Of a stretch of DNA of 64,000 nucleotides, positions 46,533 through 55,092 are shown one piece after another (the first letter of the stretch is position 1; every line of letters begins with the position of its first letter). Source of the stretch: Chitinophaga costaii (GTDB lineage Bacteria; Bacteroidota; Bacteroidia; Chitinophagales; Chitinophagaceae); NCBI RefSeq assembly GCF_900094705.1, contig NZ_FMAR01000007.1, positions 62,001 through 126,000 on the forward strand, given 5' to 3'. The position numbers and the translations under genes were made by a program. The notes below the pieces were generated by a model that was not told where the DNA came from, ran no database searches, and saw nothing but the letters and a program-made list of their open reading frames with translations.

Positions 46533-46922
46533 ATGAGTAATCACAAAAACATTAAACCAACAGAAAGCGAGTTGGAAATACTGGCTATTTTATGGGAAAA
46601 AGGTCCAGCCACCGTACGGGACATTCACGAAGTACTGGAACAAAGGAAAGATGCTGGTTATACCACCACCCTTAAGCTCATGCAGATTATGCTCGAGAAA
46701 GGCTTGGTGGATCGCGATACCAGTAACAAAACGCACGTATACCGGGCCACGGTGTCACAAAAAGACACACAACAGCAATTACTGAGTAAAATGATTGATA
46801 CCGTTTTTAATGGGTCGGCTTCTCAATTAGTACTGCAGGCGTTAGGAAACCGCCATTCCTCCGCCGCAGAACTGGATGCAATCAAAGCCTATCTGGATGA
46901 AATGGAGAAAAAAAGCAAATAA
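46533..46922 (+). CDS. blaI: BlaI/MecI/CopY-family repressor
   Basis: 129 aa winged-helix repressor: PTESELEILAILWEKGPATVRDIHEVL, TTTLKLMQIMLEKGLVDRD, then a C-terminal dimerisation helix (KAYLDEMEKK) preceded by the region normally cut by the M56 partner. In the classic system BlaI is inactivated by the BlaR1/M56 protease. It is followed 69 nt later by an M56 gene, so this is a complete sensor-repressor pair. It probably regulates itself and the S41 protease, whose upstream operators match. Confidence 0.93.
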   Translation: MSNHKNIKPTESELEILAILWEKGPATVRDIHEVLEQRKDAGYTTTLKLMQIMLEKGLVDRDTSNKTHVYRATVSQKDTQQQLLSKMIDTVFNGSASQLVLQALGNRHSSAAELDAIKAYLDEMEKKSK

Positions 46923-46991
46923 TGATAAGTAATGTACCTGCTGCGCTAAGATTTGCCGCTATCTTTTAACGCTCAAAAACGCTGACATAAG

Positions 46992-49067
46992 ATGAATTCA
47001 CTGGTCCCTTTTACAGCTGATATCGTCCGCGCGCTCGGATGGGCCATTTTACACTCCATCTGGCAGACGTTCTTTATTTGTGCCTGCCTCCGGCTAACGT
47101 TAAAGTTATTGCCGGAAGCCAGTGCCAGGATCAAATACAATCTTTCCTACTTGTCACTCAGCGGTGCCTTTGCATGGTTTGTCGTAACGTTTAGCCAACA
47201 ATTATCTGCCCTGCGGCAAACTGCGGCCATCACTGCTCACCTGGTACAGCTTGCCGGTCAGGACGTATTACTGCCCCCAGCAGCTGCTACGCCTTACCGG
47301 AACCAGCAGGCCCTCCTATCCCTTTTTCCCAGTCTGGAAGATTATTTTCCATTGCTGGTGGCAATCTATGTGGCAGGAGTAATCATTATGGGCGTTAAAA
47401 TGGTAGCCGATCTACATCAGTTAGCCAACATCCGCAAACGTCATCTCAGCCAGCCCGATCCGGCTTGGATACAGCACCTCAATAAGTTGGCTGCCCAACT
47501 CGAGATCCGGGGCAATGTATCCTTGTTCGTCTCCCACTACATACAGGTACCGGTAATGATCGGCTTCCTGAAGCCAGTTATCCTGCTACCCCTGGCGCTA
47601 TTTAGCAATCTTCAATCCGACCAGATCGAGGCCATTTTATTACACGAGCTGGCACACATCAAACGCAATGATTATTTACTGAATATTTTCCAAACCATTG
47701 TTGAAACAACCCTTTTCTTTAATCCATTCATCTGGCGCATATCTAAAAACATCCGCCTGGAAAGAGAACACTGCTGCGACGATCTGGTGATAGCCCGCTT
47801 GGCACAACCGCTTGGTTACGCCAAAGCCCTGGTGGCCCTGGAGGAATACCGGTTAAACTCCAACCCACTAGCCATGGCGGCGGCCAACAATCAGCAGCAT
47901 TTATTTCACCGCATTAAACGCATCATGGAAATGAAAACTAAAAACTTGAATTATAGTCAAAAAATATTGGCCCTACTCATTGTAGCCACCGGCTTATTTT
48001 CCATTGCGTGGCTAAATCCAACGAGGGAAAAGAAAATAGCAAACAAGCCACACGCCAATGTTGTAGCCGCAGACACCACCATCACTCATTTGGTAGACAG
48101 TACCTTGTTGTATAACGTAAACATTAGCGACAACAACGCACCAACGGCACCTATCACGCCGGTAGCACCGCTTACAGTGCCTGCACTTCCTGCCTCCATG
48201 CAGCCTCAGGTAAATGTTCCACTGAATTTAAACAGGTCTTATTCCTTTAACACCGATACTTCCGGCGACCAAATATTCATTACAACAGATTCGGCGCAAT
48301 TCAATGACAAAAACTTTTTTTACTACGATACCGCCCATGCAAATAAAACCTTCACTTATGTAAATAGCCCGAAATTCCAATACCAGATTAAGCGTGCTAT
48401 GACCTACGCTGATAAAGCAATGGCAAATGTAGACTGGCAAAAGATTAACTCCCAGGTAGAGGAGGCCATGAAAAAAGTAGATTGGAAAAAAATTGATAAC
48501 GAGATCAATCAGGCTATGAGAAATGTGGATACTTCCTTGCCCGGCATCAGCACCGAATCCATCAAAGACCAGGTGAAGGCCGGCATACAGCAACGCGCCC
48601 AAGAAGAAGTGATGCGCAAGGAAATAGATGCCAACCGGGCCGCCTGGAAAAAAGAAATGGATGATAGCAACAAAGAGCGTCAGAAGGCTTTAGCAATGGC
48701 CATGAAAGATCGTAATAAAGCTATAGCTGAATCCATAAAAGCCCGTGATGAAGCCATGAAGGAACGCTTACTGCTCAAACAACAGGCCGCCGTTGACGCA
48801 TCCCGCTCAGCAGCGCATGCCCAGATGGATCAAGCCCAAAATAACAACTTCCGCACGCTCATTAACAGGTTGCAATCCGATAAACTAATCAACCCGGAAC
48901 AATATTCCATCCAAATAAAAGGAAATGATCTCTACCTCAATGGCAAAAAACAATCTGCCGATATAACAAATAAATACAAGGACTATTTCCAGGGCAAGAA
49001 AAACATTTTTATTAAAGGTTCGGATAAAGAAAACCACCGTTCTCTGGATATTAATATTAATGATTAA
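46992..49067 (+). CDS. M56 (BlaR1-type) membrane metallopeptidase with long coiled-coil tail
   Basis: 691 aa. Several TM helices in 1-150 and at 320-340 (ILALLIVATGLFSIAWL), zinc site H218-E219-L-A-H222 (LLHELAHIKRND) and the later REHCCDD. Cleaves its partner repressor when activated. After the last TM the protein has no penicillin-binding sensor. Instead: a Pro/Ala/Thr linker, three repeats around VDW (about 474-512: NVDWQKI, KVDWKKI), a charged coiled coil (about 530-610), and a C-terminal domain (LINPEQYSIQIKGNDLYLNGKK). I recall related tails in other Bacteroidota M56 proteins. The signal sensed is unknown. Confidence 0.92.
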   Translation: MNSLVPFTADIVRALGWAILHSIWQTFFICACLRLTLKLLPEASARIKYNLSYLSLSGAFAWFVVTFSQQLSALRQTAAITAHLVQLAGQDVLLPPAAATPYRNQQALLSLFPSLEDYFPLLVAIYVAGVIIMGVKMVADLHQLANIRKRHLSQPDPAWIQHLNKLAAQLEIRGNVSLFVSHYIQVPVMIGFLKPVILLPLALFSNLQSDQIEAILLHELAHIKRNDYLLNIFQTIVETTLFFNPFIWRISKNIRLEREHCCDDLVIARLAQPLGYAKALVALEEYRLNSNPLAMAAANNQQHLFHRIKRIMEMKTKNLNYSQKILALLIVATGLFSIAWLNPTREKKIANKPHANVVAADTTITHLVDSTLLYNVNISDNNAPTAPITPVAPLTVPALPASMQPQVNVPLNLNRSYSFNTDTSGDQIFITTDSAQFNDKNFFYYDTAHANKTFTYVNSPKFQYQIKRAMTYADKAMANVDWQKINSQVEEAMKKVDWKKIDNEINQAMRNVDTSLPGISTESIKDQVKAGIQQRAQEEVMRKEIDANRAAWKKEMDDSNKERQKALAMAMKDRNKAIAESIKARDEAMKERLLLKQQAAVDASRSAAHAQMDQAQNNNFRTLINRLQSDKLINPEQYSIQIKGNDLYLNGKKQSADITNKYKDYFQGKKNIFIKGSDKENHRSLDININD

Positions 49068-49116
49068 TAAAATGTACCCATCCGGATTTTTGCTCATTTT
49101 ATCTCCCCATTCAACT

Positions 49117-49152
49117 TAAAAAAGAAGCCATCAGTGAAATACTGGTGGCTTC
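49117..49152. terminator. Terminator hairpin after the M56 gene
   Basis: AGAAGCCATCAGT pairs with ACTGGTGGCTTCT (13 bp, one wobble) around GAAAT. The A-run before it favours minus-strand termination (transcripts from the acylphosphatase gene), but it lies 50 nt after the M56 stop and can serve both. Confidence 0.75.
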
Positions 49153-49390
49153 TGTATTCAAACACTAAAGCTGGCATAACATGCACTTAATCACATCATT
49201 GTTTGTATAAACAAGCCGCATGGATATGCGGCTCCGGAATAATATAATTGCTGAATGGATTTGAGGTTAACAAATGGATGATTTAATTGTAGTAGAAAGA
49301 CGATGTATAATATTTACTAGTAAGTTAACCGGCAGCATAAGCTTCTTACCTGGATGTATCCCGTTCTTCACACTAGGAATGGCACGGCCC
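49153..49390. other. Intergenic stretch with a short hairpin
   Basis: About 240 nt with one perfect hairpin, AGCCGCAT/ATGCGGCT (49214-49221/49226-49233, loop GGAT), just after GTTTGTATAAAC. No T-run follows it. No gene seen. Confidence 0.4.
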
Positions 49391-49666
49391 TCACTTTATG
49401 ATCGAGAAATTATCGTATCCTTTCACCTCCCCATTAGTGATGACCACCTGCTCCACAGACGCCATGGCAGGGCCTTTCCGGCACCATGCGATGAAAGTCT
49501 CCATACTATTGAGCGATCCTTCGGCAACAATGGCAACACTCCCATCCGTCTGATTGGTCACGGTTCCGCTAATACCAAGCTTTACAGCTTCTTTACAGGT
49601 ATATACACGGAAGCCTACCCCCTGTACCAACCCACGCACAATAATTTCTTTATGTATTTTCTCCAT
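49391..49666 (-). CDS. acyP: Acylphosphatase
   Basis: 91 aa, the family's usual length. Hydrolyses acyl phosphates. Substrate-binding Arg in VRGLVQGVGFRVYT and catalytic Asn in VTNQTDGSVAIVAEG are both present. The ATG at 49666 (MEKIHKEIIVRG) was chosen over an upstream in-frame start (49711) that adds a hydrophobic stretch not found in this cytoplasmic family. Confidence 0.95.
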   Translation of the reverse strand: MEKIHKEIIVRGLVQGVGFRVYTCKEAVKLGISGTVTNQTDGSVAIVAEGSLNSMETFIAWCRKGPAMASVEQVVITNGEVKGYDNFSIIK

Positions 49667-50518
49667 AATAAAAACAGATAATAAGTTATGTGTAAATATA
49701 GCAATAGCCACACAAAATGCTTTGCAGCAAACTTACCCCCGCATTTCCCCCGGACGGAGCGGCAGCACTTAATGCTGCCGCCAACATCAGAATACACAAC
49801 ATTTCATTTTGTATTCCACCCGAGGGTACTTTTTACGTACCGGACAGGGCATAAACATTAGTGGAATCCACATTTACCTCACTCCCATAAACTGCCCCAC
49901 CAAACCCATGCCCGCCCGATACGAAGGCCTAACAATACAATGAATGATATCTTTTCCAATCTTAAAATACATCCAACCGAATAAGCATAAAACAAACTTC
50001 CTTTCAAATGTTTCTTATAAGGAAAACAATGGACGAAACCCTTTTAACAACTAACAATGGATATAATTTCATTAACTAATTCACCCTTGCATGATCAATA
50101 CAGGCCTCGCACATGATCTCCTTGCTGTAGCTACATGCCGCCAGATGCTTCAATAATCCAAGATAAAATCACGAATGGCCATATATCGCATAATGAGCCA
50201 AAACAATCTTTCACAGCACCACACAACTTACTGCGCATGGCCGGCATTGTCCATGATATAAAAACTAAAATGAAAAATAGTAATCTACCTGGCACAGCTG
50301 GCAGGCGAAGTTGATTAACTTAATACTAAAATTTATGATGGAACTTCCAATGAGGCAGTGGTTATGACAAACCCATTATAACAACAACAAAAACACAAAA
50401 CAGCTAACAACAAATAAGGGGTATGGGGTAACAATACAATCGCAAATACTTGTTCTAATCAACAATACCTTTCGGCTCATATAAGCAAAACATCCTGCTG
50501 CTACAACAGAAAGGTTAC
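49667..50518. other. Large gene-free interval (about 850 nt)
   Basis: The longest gap in the window. One perfect hairpin, CGGCAGCA/TGCTGCCG with 5-nt loop (49760-49780), lies about 100 nt upstream of the acylphosphatase start, where it could be in its leader on the minus strand. The remainder is low-GC (many A/C-rich tracts), with no open frame over about 60 codons and no tRNA/rRNA pattern. Contents unknown; an sRNA or decayed gene is possible. Confidence 0.5.
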
Positions 50519-51139
50519 TTAAGCAGCATGATTGAACAAAGTGTTACCCTGCGCCTCAGTGTCCCCGAATGTAAACGCCTTCACTACCTCATAATGACCA
50601 CCCCTAACAGGTTTGCGCAGTAATAAGAAACCATGACATTCGAAACTACGCACAAACAATTGATTATGCACATGCGGATGAACCTTCTCTAATTGCGCTG
50701 AATTAATAGCCCTGGCTACAGTAATATGCGGCTTAAATTGCCCGCCGCCAATGCTGAACAACTGCATGATTTTCCGGTGTAATTCCGTTACCGGCTTTGG
50801 ATTGGCAACATTCACATAAATAGTATGTTTTGAATTGCCAAGATCAAACTTCTCCAGCCGCGATGTGTATATGGTAAATCCATGCTGCCGCCTGGATACC
50901 GTTTCCAGCATATCAATGAAACTAGCCTCAAACCGTTCCGGGAATTCAGAACGAAACAGCGAAATGTATGCATTAGAAAACTGACTGTTGTAATATCCTA
51001 ATGCATTAGCCAGTTGCATTTTCATGCCTTTCACATCTTCACTCACTTGGGAGTCAGGATGAATGACTAATAAATAATCGAATGTTTTTTCTTCTTCCAA
51101 AAAAGTGGAGTGGGTTGCTCCTGCTGGATGTACCTGCAT
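50519..51139 (-). CDS. 2H-phosphoesterase (2'-5' RNA ligase-like) with one degenerate motif
   Basis: 206 aa. The second motif KPHITVARA is an intact HxT of the LigT/2H family. The position expected for the first motif reads NAYISLFRSEF, with Tyr replacing the catalytic His. Family members cleave or join 2'-5' or cyclic phosphate ends of RNA or small nucleotides; loss of one His suggests altered or binding-only activity. No signal peptide; single gene. Confidence 0.75.
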   Translation of the reverse strand: MQVHPAGATHSTFLEEEKTFDYLLVIHPDSQVSEDVKGMKMQLANALGYYNSQFSNAYISLFRSEFPERFEASFIDMLETVSRRQHGFTIYTSRLEKFDLGNSKHTIYVNVANPKPVTELHRKIMQLFSIGGGQFKPHITVARAINSAQLEKVHPHVHNQLFVRSFECHGFLLLRKPVRGGHYEVVKAFTFGDTEAQGNTLFNHAA

Positions 51140-51248
51140 AACAGAATTTTTAGTGGTTATTCTCTTTATGACCCCTCAAATATACAACCTTTTTCCGGAT
51201 TTACTAATTTATTTAGCATTTTTTACTAACTAATTTAGATATCAGGGC

Positions 51249-51307
51249 AAAAAAAAGCCAGCAGCCAATGCCCTAGCCATTTTCAGCTATCCACATTGCC
51301 TGCTGGC
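51249..51307 (-). terminator. Terminator of tpiA
   Basis: Long interrupted hairpin: GCCAGCAG and CAATG on the left pair with CATTG and CTGCTGGC on the right, with an A-run at 51249-51256 giving the U-tail on the minus strand. It lies 20 nt after the tpiA stop. Confidence 0.8.
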
Positions 51308-51326
51308 CTATAAATTTTTACCTCGT

Positions 51327-52085
51327 TCAGATACTTTTTACAATACCTGCAAACTCTGCCGCTACCAGCGAAGCACCGCCTACCAGGCCTCCATCTACAT
51401 CCTCACAAGCAAATAGCTCGGCTGCATTGGCAGCCTTTACACTACCACCATAAAGGATGCTCAGGTTGTTTGCCGCAGCAGCACCATACTTGGAAGCTAC
51501 CTGACTACGGATGAATGCATGCATATCCTGCGCCTGTGCCGAACTGGCGGTAAGGCCGGTTCCTATTGCCCAAATAGGTTCGTAAGCAATTACCACATTT
51601 TTCAGTTGCGCTACCGTAAGATGAAATAAACCTTCTTCCAGTTGTTTCGCTACAAACGCATTTTGAGTTCCCGCTTTACGTACCTCCAGCGGCTCTCCAC
51701 AGCAGAAAATAGGTTTTAAACCGTGCGACAAAGACAGGTCTATTTTTTTGGCAACTATTGCATTGCTGTCGCCAAACAACTCTCTTCTTTCAGAATGGCC
51801 AATGATAACAAAATCAGTGTGTATAGAATGTAGCATTTCTGCATTTACCTCTCCGGTAAATGCACCCGCTTTCTCAGCAGCCACATTTTGCGCCGCAACG
51901 TAAAAGCCGGGATGCCCCTTCAACAATTCCTTTACGATGATCAGGTAAGGAAAAGGCGCAGCAATGACTACTTCCTTATGCGCATCCAATTGAATGCCGG
52001 ACTGCAACAGTTCATTCACTAGTTTCTCGCCTTGCGCCAGCGTTAAATTCATTTTCCAGTTTGCCGCAACAATTTTTTTTCTCAT
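51327..52085 (-). CDS. tpiA: Triosephosphate isomerase
   Basis: 252 aa glycolytic enzyme interconverting dihydroxyacetone phosphate and glyceraldehyde-3-phosphate. Catalytic K11 (AANWKMN), H97 (IIGHSERRELFGD), E169 (AYEPIWAIGTG); phosphate loop ILYGGSVKAANA near the C-terminus. Full family length. Directly upstream (39 nt) is a GlmU-like gene on the same strand, so the two may be co-transcribed. Confidence 0.98.
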   Translation of the reverse strand: MRKKIVAANWKMNLTLAQGEKLVNELLQSGIQLDAHKEVVIAAPFPYLIIVKELLKGHPGFYVAAQNVAAEKAGAFTGEVNAEMLHSIHTDFVIIGHSERRELFGDSNAIVAKKIDLSLSHGLKPIFCCGEPLEVRKAGTQNAFVAKQLEEGLFHLTVAQLKNVVIAYEPIWAIGTGLTASSAQAQDMHAFIRSQVASKYGAAAANNLSILYGGSVKAANAAELFACEDVDGGLVGGASLVAAEFAGIVKSI

Positions 52086-52124
52086 ACCGTGTTAATAGCT
52101 TTATTGTTAAAAGTTAAATAATAC

Positions 52125-53306
52125 TCAGACAATCTCCAGAGCCGCCATATTTTCATACACCCGCTCAAAGATAGCACGTAGGATGGTTTTATCTGCCGCC
52201 AACAGCGATTTTCCCTTCAGTTCTTTCCAGGCGGCAATGTCGCGGAAAGCGGCTTCCAGTACATATTGGCCTGTTCCCCAGGCAAAGGAGGGAATAAATT
52301 TGTCGGTAAGGCCAGCGCCAAACACGTTGCAACTAACGCCTACTACTGTACCAGTATTAAAAGATGTATTGATGGCTGCACGGCTATAATCACCCATCAT
52401 CAGGCCACACTTGCGGCCAGCGGGCCAGGCTTCTTTCTTTGCTTCCATCCACACCTTCACAGTACCAGCATTATTTTTCAGGTTAGAATTGGTAGTATTA
52501 GCGCCCAGGTTGCACCATTCACCAATCACGGAATCACCGAGATAGCCGTCGTGGGCTTTATTACTGTAACCAAAGATTACACTGTTTTTAATCTCCCCAC
52601 CACCTATACAGTTTGGGCCAATGCTGGTAGCCCCATAAACTTTGGTACCCATTTTTAATACTGCTCCTTCCCCCAATGCAAAGGGACCACGAATAAGGCT
52701 ACCTTCCATAACCAGGGCGTTTTTCCCAATATAGATAGGCCCCTCCATGGCATTGAGTAAACAAAACTCCACCTGGGCTCCCGCCTCCACGAATACCTGC
52801 CCAGCCCCCAGCACCTGGTTGGTGGAAGATAACGGAGCCGAGGTTCGGCCCGCAGTAAGTTTCACAAAATCGGCACGCAGCGCCTTATCATTCAATTGAG
52901 AAAAATCCCAGGGTAGCTGCACCTGCAATACAGGTGCATGGTAATCTAACCGCTTGCAGCTAGGATGAAGAAAATCCTTTCCTTTGATCGCCTTAGCAAT
53001 GAGTTGGTTATCCTTGTATAATTCATACCCCTCTTCCATCCCCTGCACAGCAGCCACCAGGGCAGCATCGGGCAACAGGTGGCCATTGATTAATACCTGT
53101 AGAGAGTCTGCATCCATTTCAGGCAAAGGATATTTCTCCTGGAGCCAATGCACTGTATAGTAACTACAAGGAGCTTGTAGCCAAAGCTCCCATTTTTCTT
53201 GGATCGTGAGAATGCCAGTGCGACAAGCAGACACCGGGCGCGTCAACGTAAAAGGATAAAGCTGATCACGCGCAGGTGTATCAAATAAGATGTAGTTACG
53301 GTTCAT
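52125..53306 (-). CDS. GlmU-family putative sugar nucleotidyltransferase
   Basis: 393 aa. The N-terminal half (1-170) is nucleotidyltransferase-like but opens MNRNYILFDTPARDQLYPFTLTRPVSACRTGI, without the canonical GGxGTR loop. The C-terminal half (about 175-360) is a left-handed beta-helix of hexapeptide repeats (YIGKNALVMEGSLI, GPNCIGGGEIKNSVIFGYSN, IGEWCNLGANTTNSNLKNN) as in GlmU. These Bacteroidota 'GlmU family' proteins are presumed to act in nucleotide-sugar or cell-wall precursor synthesis, but the exact reaction is uncertain. Upstream of tpiA on the same strand. Confidence 0.88.
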   Translation of the reverse strand: MNRNYILFDTPARDQLYPFTLTRPVSACRTGILTIQEKWELWLQAPCSYYTVHWLQEKYPLPEMDADSLQVLINGHLLPDAALVAAVQGMEEGYELYKDNQLIAKAIKGKDFLHPSCKRLDYHAPVLQVQLPWDFSQLNDKALRADFVKLTAGRTSAPLSSTNQVLGAGQVFVEAGAQVEFCLLNAMEGPIYIGKNALVMEGSLIRGPFALGEGAVLKMGTKVYGATSIGPNCIGGGEIKNSVIFGYSNKAHDGYLGDSVIGEWCNLGANTTNSNLKNNAGTVKVWMEAKKEAWPAGRKCGLMMGDYSRAAINTSFNTGTVVGVSCNVFGAGLTDKFIPSFAWGTGQYVLEAAFRDIAAWKELKGKSLLAADKTILRAIFERVYENMAALEIV

Positions 53307-53314
53307 CAGGGCTA

Positions 53315-53345
53315 AAAATAAAAAATCCCGCCGAATGGGCGGGAT
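53315..53345 (-). terminator. Terminator of rpmE2
   Basis: ATCCCGCC (53325-53332) pairs exactly with GGCGGGAT (53338-53345). The A-rich stretch to its left provides a U-tail on the minus strand. It sits between the L31 gene and the GlmU-like gene. Confidence 0.85.
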
Positions 53346-53368
53346 CTTTCAAATAATTATTGGAAAAT

Positions 53369-53617
53369 TTATTTCTTTCCGTAGCGTTTGTTGAACTTGT
53401 CAATGCGACCGGCAGTATCCACCAGTACATTCTTACCAGTATAGAACGGGTGAGAAGTATTGGAGATTTCAAGCTTAATCACCGGATATTCGTTGCCATC
53501 TTCCCACTTGATCATTTCACGGGAAGGAGCAGTGGAACGGCTTAAAAAGCTTGTACCGTTAGACATATCTTTAAATACTACGAATCTGTAACTTTCCGGA
53601 TGAATTCCCTGTTTCAT
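53369..53617 (-). CDS. rpmE2: 50S ribosomal protein L31, type B
   Basis: 82 aa. [21 protein letters not shown] and [28 protein letters not shown] are L31 signatures. It lacks the CxxC zinc motif, so this is the zinc-independent type B paralogue, usually made under zinc limitation in bacteria with both types; many Bacteroidota have only this type. Own terminator at 53315. Confidence 0.97.
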   Translation of the reverse strand: MKQGIHPESYRFVVFKDMSNGTSFLSRSTAPSREMIKWEDGNEYPVIKLEISNTSHPFYTGKNVLVDTAGRIDKFNKRYGKK

Positions 53618-53704
53618 ATCAATAATTTGTAAATACGGATGGCAAAGGTAACTAAATTTTCCTTTTTCTTCTAATTAATTTTAATAATTTATCCACACCC
53701 TCCC

Positions 53705-54196
53705 TTACGACTTCATGTTCACATATTGTAAAGGAATTTCCAATTTGGCAGTCCTGCATAATGCAATAACTTCCTGAAGATCGTCAATTTTTTTACCCGT
53801 CACCCGGATAATATCGTCCATAATGGCGGCCTGCACCTTCAGACCTGCATCCTTGATCAGTTTCACAATCTTTTTAGCATCTTCCTGCTTCAGCCCGTTG
53901 CGAACCGGAACTTCCTGTTTTACAACCTTACCACTTTGGTAAGGCTGCTTGCTTATGTCATAAATAGACGCTTCCAAACCTTGTTTGATACTCCGGCTCA
54001 GCAATACATCTATTATTTGCGTTATTTTCATATCGCTCTCTGCCTCCAGGTTTACCAGGAAGTCTTTCTTGTTCAGTTCGATCGAGACATGAGAATCCTT
54101 AAAATCGTACCTGCCCAATATTTCTTTTTTTACCGTGTTCACGGCATTATCCAACGTTTGAGGATCTACTTTGCTTACAATATCAAAGGATGCCAT
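53705..54196 (-). CDS. YajQ-family nucleotide-binding protein
   Basis: 163 aa. Two repeated RNP-like alpha-beta folds: MASFDIVSKVDPQTLDNAVNTVKKEILGRYDFK ... and KVQAAIMDDIIRVTGKKIDDLQEVIALCR. Homologues bind tRNA/nucleotides and, in Xanthomonas, cyclic di-GMP. Cytoplasmic. A hairpin terminator of the upstream operon lies just before it. Confidence 0.95.
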   Translation of the reverse strand: MASFDIVSKVDPQTLDNAVNTVKKEILGRYDFKDSHVSIELNKKDFLVNLEAESDMKITQIIDVLLSRSIKQGLEASIYDISKQPYQSGKVVKQEVPVRNGLKQEDAKKIVKLIKDAGLKVQAAIMDDIIRVTGKKIDDLQEVIALCRTAKLEIPLQYVNMKS

Positions 54197-54232
54197 AATT
54201 TGAAATTTTTGATCTTTTCTGCTGCAAATATA

Positions 54233-54264
54233 TAAAAAGAAAAAGCAGGTAGAAAGCTACCTGC
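54233..54264 (-). terminator. Terminator of the sigma-factor operon
   Basis: GCAGGTAG (54245-54252) pairs exactly with CTACCTGC (54257-54264). The A-rich stretch to its left (54233-54244) gives the U-tail on the minus strand. It follows the last gene of the ECF operon by 32 nt. Confidence 0.9.
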
Positions 54265-54296
54265 CGCATCATACCAAAATCTAAAACATTGTATCT

Positions 54297-55016
54297 TTAA
54301 TCGTTATAAATTCTCCCGGAACCGGAAATATGTTTAGTAATACTAGGTGATCCCTTGTAATGTATCCTGCCAGAGCCTGATATCGATACGTTTAAATCCT
54401 TCACCACGGCCAGATCCAGGTCGCCGCTGCCAGAAATGTTAATATTTACGCTACTGGTTTGCAAACCAGGGGCAGAAACGTTGGCAGAGCCTGAAATAGC
54501 ATACTCAGCTTCCTCCACAGTTCCCTCTATTTTTGCCTCCACAGAACCAGAGAACGAGGCGTCTAGTGCCTTGGCATCCAATTTCATATTGATACTTAGC
54601 GAACCGCTGGCTTCCAGTCTTATTTTGTCTGTTTTAATGCCTTGGATAGCATCCAGCTTTACCCCGCCGCTGGCACCTATAAAGTCGATGTCTTTGGCAG
54701 TCACGTAAATATTAATAGGCTTGGTATTCTTCAGGTTATAGCCTCTTTTAAAATGAATGGAGAGGTTGTGATGATCAATATCCGCAATAATATAGGGCAG
54801 CAAGTTAGATTCGGCCTCAATTTGCACGGATTCGGTATTACCCTGTACCAAATACACATGCGCGCTGCCCCCCACGGCTATACCACTGAAACCAGTAACG
54901 TCACGTACTTCTTTTTTAACGTCACCATTACCAGCAATACGTTCCTGGGCAATTGCAACCCCTGCGGATAGTAATAAAGCCAGCGCCAGGCTCATTTGGC
55001 AAATCATTTTTTTCAT
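54297..55016 (-). CDS. Secreted head-GIN (DUF2807) domain protein
   Basis: 239 aa with signal peptide MKKMICQMSLALALLLSAGVAIAQ. The whole mature part is a beta-helix-like repetition typical of DUF2807: VTGFSGIAVGGSAHVYLVQG, then repeated S-G-S turns (EASGSLSI, SFSGSVEA, ISGSANV, ISGSGDLDL, ISGSGRIHY, ISGSGRIYND). A last gene of the ECF sigma operon, 76 nt after the preceding secreted protein. Probably a periplasmic or surface protein that is the output of the stress response; function unknown. Confidence 0.88.
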   Translation of the reverse strand: MKKMICQMSLALALLLSAGVAIAQERIAGNGDVKKEVRDVTGFSGIAVGGSAHVYLVQGNTESVQIEAESNLLPYIIADIDHHNLSIHFKRGYNLKNTKPINIYVTAKDIDFIGASGGVKLDAIQGIKTDKIRLEASGSLSINMKLDAKALDASFSGSVEAKIEGTVEEAEYAISGSANVSAPGLQTSSVNINISGSGDLDLAVVKDLNVSISGSGRIHYKGSPSITKHISGSGRIYND

Positions 55017-55092
55017 ACAAATTTTTTGAGGTGAATGAAAGATGTAAATCAGGCTTTAGAATGGCGTACCTGTTGATCAATACAAAAAGATT

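Noticed and set aside
46992..49067. Beta-lactam resistance system
   Set aside because: BlaI/M56 genes are present, but the M56 tail lacks a penicillin-binding domain and no beta-lactamase adjoins; the serine hydrolase at 15.9 kb has no matching operator.
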